Source of the DNA: Prevotella sp. UBA3837
Lineage (GTDB): Bacteria > Bacteroidota > Bacteroidia > Bacteroidales > Bacteroidaceae
Direction: 5' to 3'
DNA: 11,608 nt
Assembly: GCA_002392835.1 (NCBI GenBank)
Contig: DGHX01000091.1
Coordinates: 1-11,608, forward strand
Shown here: piece by piece, positions 1 through 5,647 of the stretch
Layout: every line of letters starts with the position of its first letter
Position numbering within the stretch: position 1 is the first letter of the stretch
Position numbers and translations under genes: made by a program
The notes under the pieces: generated by a model
The model's database searches: none
What the model was told of the DNA's origin: nothing
What the model saw: only the letters and a program-made list of their open reading frames with translations

Positions 1-54
1 CAGAGCTGGCGCGCTGCTTCTGAAAGCCCCGTGAAGAACATCAAGACGGAGTGA
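1..54 (+). CDS. FtsX-type ABC transporter permease, C-terminal end only
   Basis: The first 17 codons read QSWRAASESPVKNIKTE followed by TGA. This is nearly the same as the C-terminus of the complete permease ending at 8068 (QSWRAATENPVNNIKTE) and resembles the one ending at 11415 (YRVATSNPVNYLKTE). The piece is therefore the cytoplasmic tail of a third FtsX/MacB-type permease whose body lies to the left of the window. Nothing can be said about its length, start or regulation. The following 500 bp contain no gene on this strand, so it probably ends a transcription unit here. Confidence 0.85.
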   Translation, partial: QSWRAASESPVKNIKTE

Positions 55-128
55 GAGCGGTGCTGGCTTTACGCGCGCGCGAGGAAGAGGACGCTACACT
101 CCCTACACCTGGACGGAAACGAAGAAAA

Positions 129-184
129 TGAAAAATGAAAAGTGAAAAGTGAAGAATGAAAAGTGAAAAATGAAGAATGAAATG
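129..184. repeat. Heptamer tandem repeat, consensus TGAARAR, 8 copies
   Basis: Eight successive 7-bp units each begin with TG (at 129, 136, 143, 150, 157, 164, 171 and 178) and continue with purines (aaaaa, aaaag, aagaa). The last unit is degenerate. The same heptamer, as TGAAGAG, recurs just after the permease stop codon at 8068, so it is a dispersed intergenic sequence. Function unknown. Confidence 0.85.
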
Positions 185-221
185 TGGTGAAAAGCAAAAC
201 AAGTTGTTTTGCTAAAAATGC

Positions 222-291
222 GGCCCGCTTTTTTTCACGAGAGGCCCGCTTTTTTTCATGAGAGGGCCGCTTTTTTTCACGAGAGGCCCGC
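222..291. repeat. 21-bp tandem repeat, consensus GGCCCGCTTTTTTTCACGAGA
   Basis: The string GGCCCGC (GGGCCGC in copy 3) starts at 222, 243, 264 and 285, giving three full units and a partial fourth. Each full unit holds a seven- or eight-base T tract. A further isolated partial copy lies at 326-332. A period of 21 bp is two helical turns, so the T tracts lie on the same face of the DNA. Because 21 is a multiple of three, all frames read through with seven-residue repeats, which explains the spurious open frames here. Confidence 0.85.
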
Positions 292-295
292 ACAG

Positions 296-324
296 AAACG
301 TCCCAGGCCCTGGGACGTTTTTTT
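296..324 (+). terminator. Perfect 11-bp hairpin with T-run, terminator-like
   Basis: AAACGTCCCAG (296-306) and CTGGGACGTTT (310-320) are perfect reverse complements separated by GCC. The right arm runs directly into T residues up to 324, seven T in a row. On the plus strand this is a textbook intrinsic terminator and would end transcription of the permease finishing at 54. On the minus strand the flank is not T-rich, so it is directional. Confidence 0.6.
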
Positions 325-360
325 GCGGCCCGCATATTTTTCTGAGCGATGCGAAATTTC

Positions 361-408
361 TCAATCTCTCAATCTCTCAATCTCTCAATCTCTCTATTTC
401 TCAATTTC
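361..408. repeat. 8-bp tandem repeat TCAATCTC
   Basis: Four perfect copies of TCAATCTC run from 361 to 392, followed by two degenerate copies (TCTATTTC and TCAATTTC) to 408. It is a pyrimidine-rich simple repeat with no coding signal. Copy number may vary between strains. Confidence 0.85.
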
Positions 409-529
409 CCCATAACTCTCTGATAATGAGCTTAGGTGTAGGAAGTGTAGCGTAAAGATTTTTCAGGTGTAGGGAGTGCAGCGTATTTTTCCTCGCGCGC
501 GCGTAAAGCAAAAACCCTCCGTCACTGTG

Positions 530-550
530 CCTTGCGGTTTCCCCGCAAGG
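530..550 (-). terminator. Hairpin downstream of the oxidoreductase gene
   Basis: CCTTGCGG (530-537) and CCGCAAGG (543-550) form a perfect 8-bp stem with a 5-nt loop. It lies 34 nt beyond the stop codon of the minus-strand oxidoreductase gene. The T-run on the minus strand (TTTTT at about 511-515) is 15 nt or more past the stem, so it is not a classic terminator. It remains the best candidate for ending the minus-strand operon. Confidence 0.4.
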
Positions 551-583
551 TATTTGTCCTCGTGCGCGAAAAGCAAAGACGCA

Positions 584-1675
584 TCATTTCTGAAGGATGT
601 CAAAGATCAATTCGTATGTGTCTCTTACCGACTTTAGCGAGGCGGCATCTTCGCGCTTCCCACTCTCCACCTGACTGACGAAAGATGCTATCTCGCCGTA
701 GAAGCCCTGGGTATAGACTTGGTTACCCGTCAGCACGGGAGCAAACTGGCTGCGCTGAAAGAGGTGCTCCGTCGTCTGCCTCATCGTGCGTATTTTCTCT
801 GTCGGTATGCCAAACAGCGTGGGGTGGCCGGGCTCGAAGGTCAGCTCCTCCGTCTGGCGGAGCCGGTAGACGCCGGCACGTGTGCAGACCTTCAGCGATT
901 CTTCCGCGGCAGTCCATGTGTAGGCGGCAGACAGCTCCAGCGTGCCGACGACATGCTGATGACGGAGCATGAGGAGGTATGAGTCCTTGGCTACCCGCTG
1001 CGTGGCGAGGATGACAGGCTTTCCAAACAGGAAACAGACGAGGTCGAGGGGGTGGACATACAGGTTGAGCAGGGCGTCACCTTCCGGGTATGGTCCTGTG
1101 AGGTAGTGCAGGTCGTAGCTGACGAGGTGCTCCTTGCCGAGGCGCTGCCTCAGGAGCTGTATGGCAGGGGCATAGCGCTTCTGCAGCCCTACCATTGCCA
1201 CGGGCGAAAGGCTGCGGGGTCTTGCTGAGGCAGGCGAGCAAGTCCGGGCGGGCGAGCGATGTTCGGGAATGCCGTGCTGCTGCAAAGCTATGAGCGTGTC
1301 GAGCTCTTCCAATGTCTGGCAGGGTGGTTTCTCTATGAAGAGCGACTTGCCGCTCTTGAGGACTTGCGAGGCAATCGAGAAATGGGCCGACGGCGAGGCT
1401 GAGACGAAGACGCCCCTGATGGCTTCGTCGTTCAGCATCGCGTCGAGCGAGGCCGTGGCTGTTACGCCCGGGAACTTCTGCCCTATCAGCCGTGCCTTTC
1501 GCTCTGACGTAACGCAGATGTATTTCAGCGGCACGCCGAGATAGTGAAGCACAGGATAGAGATTGGCCAGCGAGTGCTGCCCCATGCCCACGAAGGCATA
1601 AGAATATTGGTACGTTTGGCGCAGGAAGTGCTCCGTGCGCATCCGCTTATAGCGGTTGATAATTTCCTGTATCAT
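584..1675 (-). CDS. Gfo/Idh/MocA-family NAD(P)-dependent oxidoreductase
   Basis: This 363-residue protein has the family layout. An N-terminal Rossmann fold carries the dinucleotide loop near residues 28-34 (FVGMGQH). The family motif EKP, with its catalytic lysine, is at 115-117. A C-terminal alpha/beta domain carries LYVHPLDL at 205-212, whose His208 matches the usual catalytic histidine. Family members oxidise or reduce sugar-type hydroxyls with NAD(P); the substrate is not visible. Residues 1-25 form a charged extension before the Rossmann fold. Residues 138-160 are a Ser/Arg/Pro-rich stretch exactly where relatives go straight from the (G)IP strand to MVG, so an insert is likely (separate entry). 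The start ATG overlaps the stop of the upstream radical SAM gene as ATGA, implying translational coupling and a shared job. The family assignment is firm, the role unknown. Confidence 0.85.
   Translation of the reverse strand: MIQEIINRYKRMRTEHFLRQTYQYSYAFVGMGQHSLANLYPVLHYLGVPLKYICVTSERKARLIGQKFPGVTATASLDAMLNDEAIRGVFVSASPSAHFSIASQVLKSGKSLFIEKPPCQTLEELDTLIALQQHGIPEHRSPARTCSPASARPRSLSPVAMVGLQKRYAPAIQLLRQRLGKEHLVSYDLHYLTGPYPEGDALLNLYVHPLDLVCFLFGKPVILATQRVAKDSYLLMLRHQHVVGTLELSAAYTWTAAEESLKVCTRAGVYRLRQTEELTFEPGHPTLFGIPTEKIRTMRQTTEHLFQRSQFAPVLTGNQVYTQGFYGEIASFVSQVESGKREDAASLKSVRDTYELIFDILQK
1196..1264 (-). repeat. Probable in-frame insert in the oxidoreductase gene
   Basis: These 69 bp encode residues 138-160, a low-complexity Arg/Ser/Pro/Ala segment (it includes SPARTCSPASARPRS). 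They carry the direct repeat GGCGAGC at 1233-1239 and 1251-1257 and a 6-bp inverted pair, CTTGCT at 1221-1226 and AGCAAG at 1237-1242. Base composition is markedly G/C-rich. Most family members join the two flanking segments with one or two residues. I infer a small repeat insertion that preserved the frame. Confidence 0.5.
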
Positions 1676-2766
1676 TGTATTTCGTTCAGATGTTTACGAT
1701 AGGTCTGCTTGGGGTCAGCCGTCCATTGATACTGACCGTAGAATTTCTCAATGAGCCACTTGGGCAGCAGCCGCTCAAGGTTGCGCACCAGGATGATGTC
1801 GTACTTGCGGTGGAAGTTAATCCAGCAGTCGTTGCACTGGCGGGAGTAGCGGCACTGCGTCTGGCGGGCTGCTGAGCCGTTGAAGATCTCGTCGAGCGTT
1901 TGGTCATGGATGTTGCCGAGCACCACGTCAAGGTTCTGGCAGAGCGGCACGTCACCATTGCTGTGCACCACCAGGCAGCTCATGATGCTCTGGCAGCGCA
2001 GTCGAAGATGCCCGCTACGCCATTCGTCATAAAGGGCCACGAAGTCGAAGTTCTCCTGTGTCTGCGAAAGAGCCCCCCATACGGCCCCCGAGGGGACTTC
2101 AATACTCTTTTTCAATGAAGACGAGACATTAGTGTCCCCCTCGGGGGACGAAAGGGGGGCTTTCATGTACGCCATCGTTCCGTAGATGCCGATGCGGACG
2201 TCCACGCTGTAATGCTTGGCAACGTCGATGACATACGCCATATCGTCGGATGAGTTCCAGGGCGACAGGCAGAACATCAGCGACAGGGGCACCTCTTCCT
2301 TGAGGGCCTCCACCACCTCTATCACGCGGTCGTAGCCGTCGCGGCCCCGCATCCGCTGGTAAGTCTCGCGCCCGCCGTCGAGAGAGACGTACAGGTGCCG
2401 CGGCTGATGACGGCGGACGGCATCTATAATCCGGCGGGGCGCGAGACAATTCGACAGCAGCGTGTAGTTGGGATGATGCTCGCGGAACCACGCCATGATG
2501 TCCTCAGCCTGAGGATGAAGGATGAACTCGCCGCCCTCCAGTCCCACGGTGGTCCGCTTGGTCACACATCGGCTTTGCATGATTCGCTGGATGTCTTCGA
2601 GTGACAGATGCTCCACCTTCTTCTGCCAGATGTTGCAGTGCTTGCAGCGCGACTGGCAGGCCGTGGTCGAGTAAATCATCAGTTGCGACAGCCGCTTGTG
2701 CCGCGGCCGCATAGTGTTGTTCAGATAGAGTAGCCCGTTGTAGGCGTAATCATTAATTGAATACAT
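1672..2766 (-). CDS. Radical SAM protein with SPASM-like C-terminal domain
   Basis: From the ATG at 2766 the protein has 364 residues. CQSRCKHC (Cys37, Cys41, Cys44) is the CxxxCxxC motif that binds the SAM-cleaving [4Fe-4S] cluster, and GLEGGE (75-80) is the usual glycine-rich SAM-binding segment. A second cysteine set at 258, 264, 276, 305, 311 and 314 resembles a SPASM/twitch auxiliary-cluster domain, as in peptide- or sugar-modifying enzymes. Residues 202-233 are a low-complexity stretch coded by a palindromic repeat (separate entry). An in-frame TTG at 2781 would add five residues, but ATG is preferred; no strong ribosome-binding site decides. The oxidoreductase follows with a 4-bp overlap, so the two enzymes probably act in one pathway. 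The substrate is unknown; a cell-surface sugar or a peptide are both possible. Confidence 0.85.
   Translation of the reverse strand: MYSINDYAYNGLLYLNNTMRPRHKRLSQLMIYSTTACQSRCKHCNIWQKKVEHLSLEDIQRIMQSRCVTKRTTVGLEGGEFILHPQAEDIMAWFREHHPNYTLLSNCLAPRRIIDAVRRHQPRHLYVSLDGGRETYQRMRGRDGYDRVIEVVEALKEEVPLSLMFCLSPWNSSDDMAYVIDVAKHYSVDVRIGIYGTMAYMKAPLSSPEGDTNVSSSLKKSIEVPSGAVWGALSQTQENFDFVALYDEWRSGHLRLRCQSIMSCLVVHSNGDVPLCQNLDVVLGNIHDQTLDEIFNGSAARQTQCRYSRQCNDCWINFHRKYDIILVRNLERLLPKWLIEKFYGQYQWTADPKQTYRKHLNEIQ
2069..2163. repeat. Palindromic repeat element lying in frame within the radical SAM gene
   Basis: The arm at about 2071-2098 (AGCCCCCC, then GGCCCCCGAGGGGAC) is the inverted copy of the arm at about 2133-2161 (GTCCCCCTCGGGGGAC, then AAGGGGGGCT), with about 34 bp between them. 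Each arm also contains a small CCCC/GGGG palindrome. The host gene reads straight through, gaining about 32 residues (202-233) rich in Ser, Pro, Gly and Val between two conserved parts of the enzyme. The architecture matches intergenic mobile-like palindromes of this phylum, but it lies inside a gene. Confidence 0.65.
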
Positions 2767-2772
2767 AAAAAA

Positions 2773-2812
2773 TCGTTGCAATTTCTACTTATAAAGTCTG
2801 AAACTGCAACGA
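2773..2812. repeat. Inverted repeat at the start of the radical SAM gene
   Basis: TCGTTGCA (2773-2780) and TGCAACGA (2805-2812) are perfect 8-bp complements separated by 24 nt. They sit in the 68-nt gap between the lipoprotein stop and the ATG at 2766. The pair could be an operator or a 5'-leader hairpin covering the ribosome-binding region. It may equally be chance. Confidence 0.3.
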
Positions 2813-2834
2813 ATGACTGCACAGGGACGGCAGT

Positions 2835-3404
2835 TTATTTTCTCAGCTTTCCCCTGCTGTCCAGGTACTTCAGGAAGGCCTCCCATTGCGGGGCGCGGCG
2901 GAGGCGGTTGGCCTGCACGCGCTCGTCGCCGGCGAACTGGGGTGGATAGCAGTCGTAGAGATAGTAGCAGCCGTCGTCAATGACCTCGCCGTCGATCTTG
3001 CCGCAGCAGAGCACGAGGTCGTCGAACACTTGGCTGCAGATGAGGCCGACGAACGTAGCCCCGCTTGGAAAGAGGTATTCGCCGTCGAGATAGAAGTCGA
3101 CACCAGCCAGGAGGGGCATCTTTTCGCGCAGTGGCTCCATCGTGTCGCGGAAGTGCAGTTCGCGGGTGTTCAGGTCGAACCACTCGATGTCGTCGTCGGT
3201 GAACACGGCATCAGCGGAGCCTCTGGTCCCTGTATGCTCCTCGCTGTAACCGTAGGCGCAGAGTTTCGCCGCCGATTCAGGCTGTTTCTCTTTCTCGGCA
3301 TTGGGCGCGTCGACATCATTGCTGCAAGCCGTCAGCGGCAGTGAGAGCGTGGCAATGGCTGTCGCCATCAACCAGGCAAGGGTTTTGTAGTACTTCATGA
3401 TCAT
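2835..3404 (-). CDS. Small lipoprotein of unknown function
   Basis: This 189-residue protein begins with a basic/hydrophobic leader (MKYYKTLAWLMATA) and a clear lipobox LTAC at 24-27. It should be exported by Sec, lipidated on Cys27 and held in the envelope. Asn29, Asp30 and Asp32 follow the Cys, and an acidic stretch near the Cys often directs Bacteroidota lipoproteins outward, which would fit surface exposure. The mature part has an acidic linker (about 28-65), then a compact 120-residue domain with four cysteines in 122-156. I do not recognise the domain. A second ATG six bases downstream (3398, MKYYKTL) is an equally good start. It lies between the sigma-barrel gene and the radical SAM gene, all on the same strand, so joint transcription is possible. 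A repeat element occupies its upstream region. Confidence 0.75.
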   Translation of the reverse strand: MIMKYYKTLAWLMATAIATLSLPLTACSNDVDAPNAEKEKQPESAAKLCAYGYSEEHTGTRGSADAVFTDDDIEWFDLNTRELHFRDTMEPLREKMPLLAGVDFYLDGEYLFPSGATFVGLICSQVFDDLVLCCGKIDGEVIDDGCYYLYDCYPPQFAGDERVQANRLRRAPQWEAFLKYLDSRGKLRK

Positions 3405-3479
3405 TTGCGTTTTAAGGGTTGTCTCTATTTATATAGTCCCCAAATCGGTGAAAAGACTGCACGAAACATAATATTCACT

Positions 3480-3582
3480 GACCCCACCCCCGGCCCCTCC
3501 CCTACAAGGGAGGGGAGCGGCTCCGCCTTCGATGCCCGTAGGCATTCCCCTCCCTTCAAGGGGAGGGGTTGGGGGTGGGGTC
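3480..3582. repeat. 103-bp C/T-rich palindromic repeat element
   Basis: The outer arms GACCCCACCCCC (3480-3491) and GGGGGTGGGGTC (3571-3582) are perfect complements. Each arm continues into its own hairpin, CCCCTCCC...GGGAGGGG (left about 3494-3515, right about 3547-3568). The same architecture and sequence occur at 11417-11570. Translation gives a proline-rich open frame on the plus strand that should not be called a gene. The element lies in the upstream region of the lipoprotein gene and may act as a terminator for the sigma-barrel gene or as a 5'-leader structure. Confidence 0.8.
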
Positions 3583-3631
3583 TGTATTGTTATTATTCGT
3601 GTTTGCTTTCGGCGATTCGAAAAGTTTGCTG

Positions 3632-3639
3632 CAAAATTA
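3632..3639 (-). promoter_or_regulatory. Candidate -7 box for the lipoprotein gene
   Basis: On the minus strand TAATTTTG matches the Bacteroidota -7 consensus TAnnTTTG and is followed by C, as is common. No TTTG is visible 19-21 nt upstream, so the -33 element is weak or absent. If used, transcription would begin near 3625 and run through the palindromic element, giving a leader of about 220 nt before the lipoprotein start. Confidence 0.4.
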
Positions 3640-3686
3640 CAAATTCTTTTTGAATAATTGCGTATTACGATGATAAAAGTGCGAAA

Positions 3687-5420
3687 TCACCACGTAAATC
3701 TGATGCCCAGTGGCAAAGAGAAGGTGAACGGATGGTCCGTGCGGTAGGTCTCGACGTCGCTGTGCACGGGGATAAAGTATTGCAGGCTTGGCTCTGCGAA
3801 GAGCCCGATGTTGGGCGTCAGGTGGAGCTGCAGACCGAGACCGAGGGTGGCTGAGAACTGCCACGGCGCGCGAATGGCAGTCGCGTCGCTGGCCTCATAC
3901 TGGCCGTTCACGTAGAAGTCTGTGCAGAGGGCAGAGCGGACAGGCATTTCGGTTGTCACTCCGAAGCTGCCATAGACGCCCCAGCGCCGTCCGCCATACA
4001 TAGTGTATATACCCTTCATGGGGATACCGAGGTAGTGGATGGTCTGCTGCTCGCGGATGGTATTACCATCTGCACCCATCTCGAAGTCTGACTTCAGACG
4101 GCTGTAGCTCAGTCCGGACTCCAGCCCGAAGCGATGGTTCAGCCTGTACTTGAACGCCAGCGACCATGTGACGGGCATCAGGTGGTGACTCGTTCGCAGA
4201 ATCTTGTCATCGCCAGGGCGGTTGGCATTGTTCAGGGCGATGCGCATGACGACGCTGCGGGTCTTGTCGCTCACGGCATAGGGGTTATTTGCCAGATAGA
4301 CGGCATAGTCTGACCAGTTGTCGATGTTGCTCGGGCTAACCGGACTTGGTAATGGATCAATCTGGGAATGTGCTTCTGACGGCGCGGACTTATAGCTGAA
4401 CGGCTGGCTATAGCGGTCCTGCTCGTCAAGCTGTCCTGCGTATGCCAGCTGCAGCGACCATTTCTTTTCGCTATTGGTGCCGACGGCTGGTTTCCCGGGG
4501 AACAAGTCGGCTATATCATACTGTGGCAGCCCTACTTCGTGCAGAGTCTTCGTCGTGCCGCCTGATACCGTGTCAGTTGTCGTCTGTTCCTGAGCAACGA
4601 TGTTGGCTAAGGTGTCAGCCATAATGGTATCCGCAGTCTGAGCGGTTAGCGACATCACAGGCGCTTGTGGCGACGATGGGTGCTCACCATCGTCTGCCGT
4701 CAGAGCCTCTTCCGGCGATTCGTCCGGCGTATCCTGCTGTTTCGCCACGACAGGCGACGGCTGCTCACCGCCGACTGCATCCTTGGCGGCAGGTTCTTCT
4801 TTCCGGAACAGGTAGAACGTAATGGGGGCCAGCAACAGCAGGAGCACGGCGGCCCAATAGTGCTGCATCATCCTGCGCAGCATTTTCTTCGCCCTTGCCA
4901 GCTGCGACGATGACGAATGCGGCTCAATGCCCAGCATGTCGGCAATCTCCTTGTGCGACATGCCTTCAAAGACCGACAGCCGGAACACCTTGCCGTATCC
5001 TTCCGGCAACTGGTCTATCAGCCTCATCACCTCGTCCAGGGGTACACCCTTCACCGTAGCCCCTTCGCCGTCGTCCGCCCGGTCGGCCCTGAGGGCCGCC
5101 TGCCCCAGCAGGCAGGACTCCGCCGTCTCCAGCGGAACGAAGGAGAGGCTCCTCTGATGGTCCTTGTATTTCGACGCTACGTTCCTTGTTATGGACATCA
5201 TCCACGCCTCGGCCTTCCGGCTGTCGCGCAGCAGGTGGAACGAGGTGAAGATGATGACGAAGGCGTCGTGCAGCACATCGTCCACCGTCTGCTCGTCGCT
5301 GACGTAGCGGCGGCATACGCCCTTCATCTTCTGGGCGTATGCCTTGTACAGTTCGCCGAGCGCATCAGCATCGCCCTGCCTGCACCGTTCTATCAGCCGT
5401 GTAACTTCCATCGGGAACAT
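3687..5420 (-). CDS. ECF sigma factor fused to a transmembrane helix and outer-membrane beta-barrel
   Basis: From the ATG at 5420 the protein has 577 residues. Sigma region 2 spans about 7-81 (RLIERCRQGD..., a DDVLHDAF core helix). Region 4 with its helix-turn-helix spans about 127-183 (LPEGYGKVFRL, then EGMSHKEIADMLGI). A single hydrophobic helix follows at once (188-205), then a roughly 110-residue Pro/Glu/Thr-rich linker. A C-terminal domain of about 260 residues shows alternating beta-strand patterns and ends in Trp, typical of outer-membrane barrels. Such barrel proteins with an inner-membrane helix and disordered linker resemble the dual membrane-spanning anti-sigma (Dma) factors of Bacteroides, but there the sigma factor is a separate gene. 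Here both lie in one chain, with almost no room for an anti-sigma domain between region 4 and the helix. The frame is open to 5507, but the promoter at 5477-5508 excludes the first ATG. ATG 5411 is an alternative start. Confidence 0.85.
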   Translation of the reverse strand: MFPMEVTRLIERCRQGDADALGELYKAYAQKMKGVCRRYVSDEQTVDDVLHDAFVIIFTSFHLLRDSRKAEAWMMSITRNVASKYKDHQRSLSFVPLETAESCLLGQAALRADRADDGEGATVKGVPLDEVMRLIDQLPEGYGKVFRLSVFEGMSHKEIADMLGIEPHSSSSQLARAKKMLRRMMQHYWAAVLLLLLAPITFYLFRKEEPAAKDAVGGEQPSPVVAKQQDTPDESPEEALTADDGEHPSSPQAPVMSLTAQTADTIMADTLANIVAQEQTTTDTVSGGTTKTLHEVGLPQYDIADLFPGKPAVGTNSEKKWSLQLAYAGQLDEQDRYSQPFSYKSAPSEAHSQIDPLPSPVSPSNIDNWSDYAVYLANNPYAVSDKTRSVVMRIALNNANRPGDDKILRTSHHLMPVTWSLAFKYRLNHRFGLESGLSYSRLKSDFEMGADGNTIREQQTIHYLGIPMKGIYTMYGGRRWGVYGSFGVTTEMPVRSALCTDFYVNGQYEASDATAIRAPWQFSATLGLGLQLHLTPNIGLFAEPSLQYFIPVHSDVETYRTDHPFTFSLPLGIRFTW

Positions 5421-5476
5421 GACGTCTATATCTCTTATGTCCTGAAAAGCACGGAAAGACTGCATGCCATGGCCAG

Positions 5477-5508
5477 CAAAAATACGTTTTTTTGCTGAAA
5501 CGGCCAAA
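5477..5508 (-). promoter_or_regulatory. Promoter of the sigma-barrel gene
   Basis: On the minus strand TTTG (5508-5505) is followed after 20 nt by TATTTTTG (5484-5477). This fits both boxes of the Bacteroidota housekeeping promoter (TTTG, N19-21, TAnnTTTG). Transcription should begin near 5469, giving a leader of about 50 nt to the ATG at 5420. It shows that the in-frame ATG at 5507 cannot be the start. Confidence 0.7.
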
Positions 5509-5556
5509 TTTCTTGGCAGGAAAGGGGCGGGAGTGTATAAGAATCATACAACTTAC

Positions 5557-5573
5557 TGTCTAATTTTTAGACA
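5557..5573. promoter_or_regulatory. Operator-like palindrome TGTCTAA-TTT-TTAGACA, copy 1
   Basis: Perfect 7-bp half-sites are separated by 3 nt. The centre lies 58 nt before the first base of the permease -7 box, roughly -72 from the expected start of transcription, which suits an activator better than a repressor. It also lies between the divergent promoters of the sigma-barrel gene and the permease, so it could serve both. The binding protein is unknown. Confidence 0.7.
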
Positions 5574-5599
5574 ATCTGCTTCCGCAGGGGCCCCGGCCC

Positions 5600-5630
5600 T
5601 TGGTAGGTTCGGTTTATTGGCGTACCTTTG
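5600..5630 (+). promoter_or_regulatory. Promoter of permease 1
   Basis: TTGG (5600-5603), 19 nt, then TACCTTTG (5623-5630) fit the Bacteroidota -33/-7 pattern. Transcription should begin near 5637, just before the ATG at 5648. The same region also reads TTGGCG...TTTGCA, which resembles a sigma-54 -24/-12 element, but GG and GC are separated by 9 nt where 10 is required. The housekeeping reading is therefore preferred. Confidence 0.65.
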
Positions 5631-5647
5631 CAGCAACAAAAGTAACT

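Larger units (their letters stand above)
66..509. repeat. Composite repeat element bounded by a 45-bp inverted repeat
   Basis: The left arm (66-110) and the reverse complement of the right arm (465-509) match at 41 of 45 positions. Both contain an alternating CG tract (GCGCGCGCG) and the string AGGTGTAGGGAGTG. A shortened direct copy of the right arm lies at 434-456 and a weaker one at about 558-576. Between the arms lie three unrelated tandem arrays (7, 21 and 8 bp periods) and a T-tailed hairpin, listed separately. I see no credible gene in 55-583. The minus-strand open frame over 69-335 is a low-complexity translation of the repeats. Confidence 0.8.
5531..5640 (+). repeat. Promoter cassette, copy 1
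   Basis: This block aligns almost end to end with 8912-9017. The first 50 or so bases differ at only three positions, and the last 20 (around TTATTGGCGTA and CTTTGCA) at one. The middle is more divergent but keeps its length through one compensating gap pair. It contains a palindrome and promoter boxes, listed separately. The two copies stand in front of the two complete permease genes. Confidence 0.85.

Noticed and set aside
69..335. Minus-strand open frame of 88 codons and plus-strand frames at 209-455
   Set aside because: They are direct translations of the heptamer and 21-bp tandem repeats (repeated REKKRA or FFHERPA units) with no start signal or protein-like composition outside the repeats.
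118..408. Possible CRISPR array
   Set aside because: The repeats are 7, 21 and 8 bp, directly adjacent without unique spacers, and there are no cas genes in the window.
66..509. Insertion sequence with terminal inverted repeats
   Set aside because: The arms are convincing, but the interior has no transposase frame and I see no target-site duplication, so it is described only as a repeat element.
3405..3653. Plus-strand frame of 82 codons with proline-rich PTPGPSPTRE and PPFKGRG strings
   Set aside because: It is the translation of the palindromic element 3480-3582; this kind of peptide is a recurrent false gene call in the phylum.
4917..5498. Plus-strand frame of 193 codons
   Set aside because: It is antisense to the sigma domain of the fusion gene, which has clear family motifs; G+C-rich codon bias leaves the opposite strand open.
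5600..5647. TTG at 5600 and TTG at 8983 as starts of the two permeases
   Set aside because: Both codons are part of the conserved TTGG box of the promoter and lie upstream of the expected transcription start.
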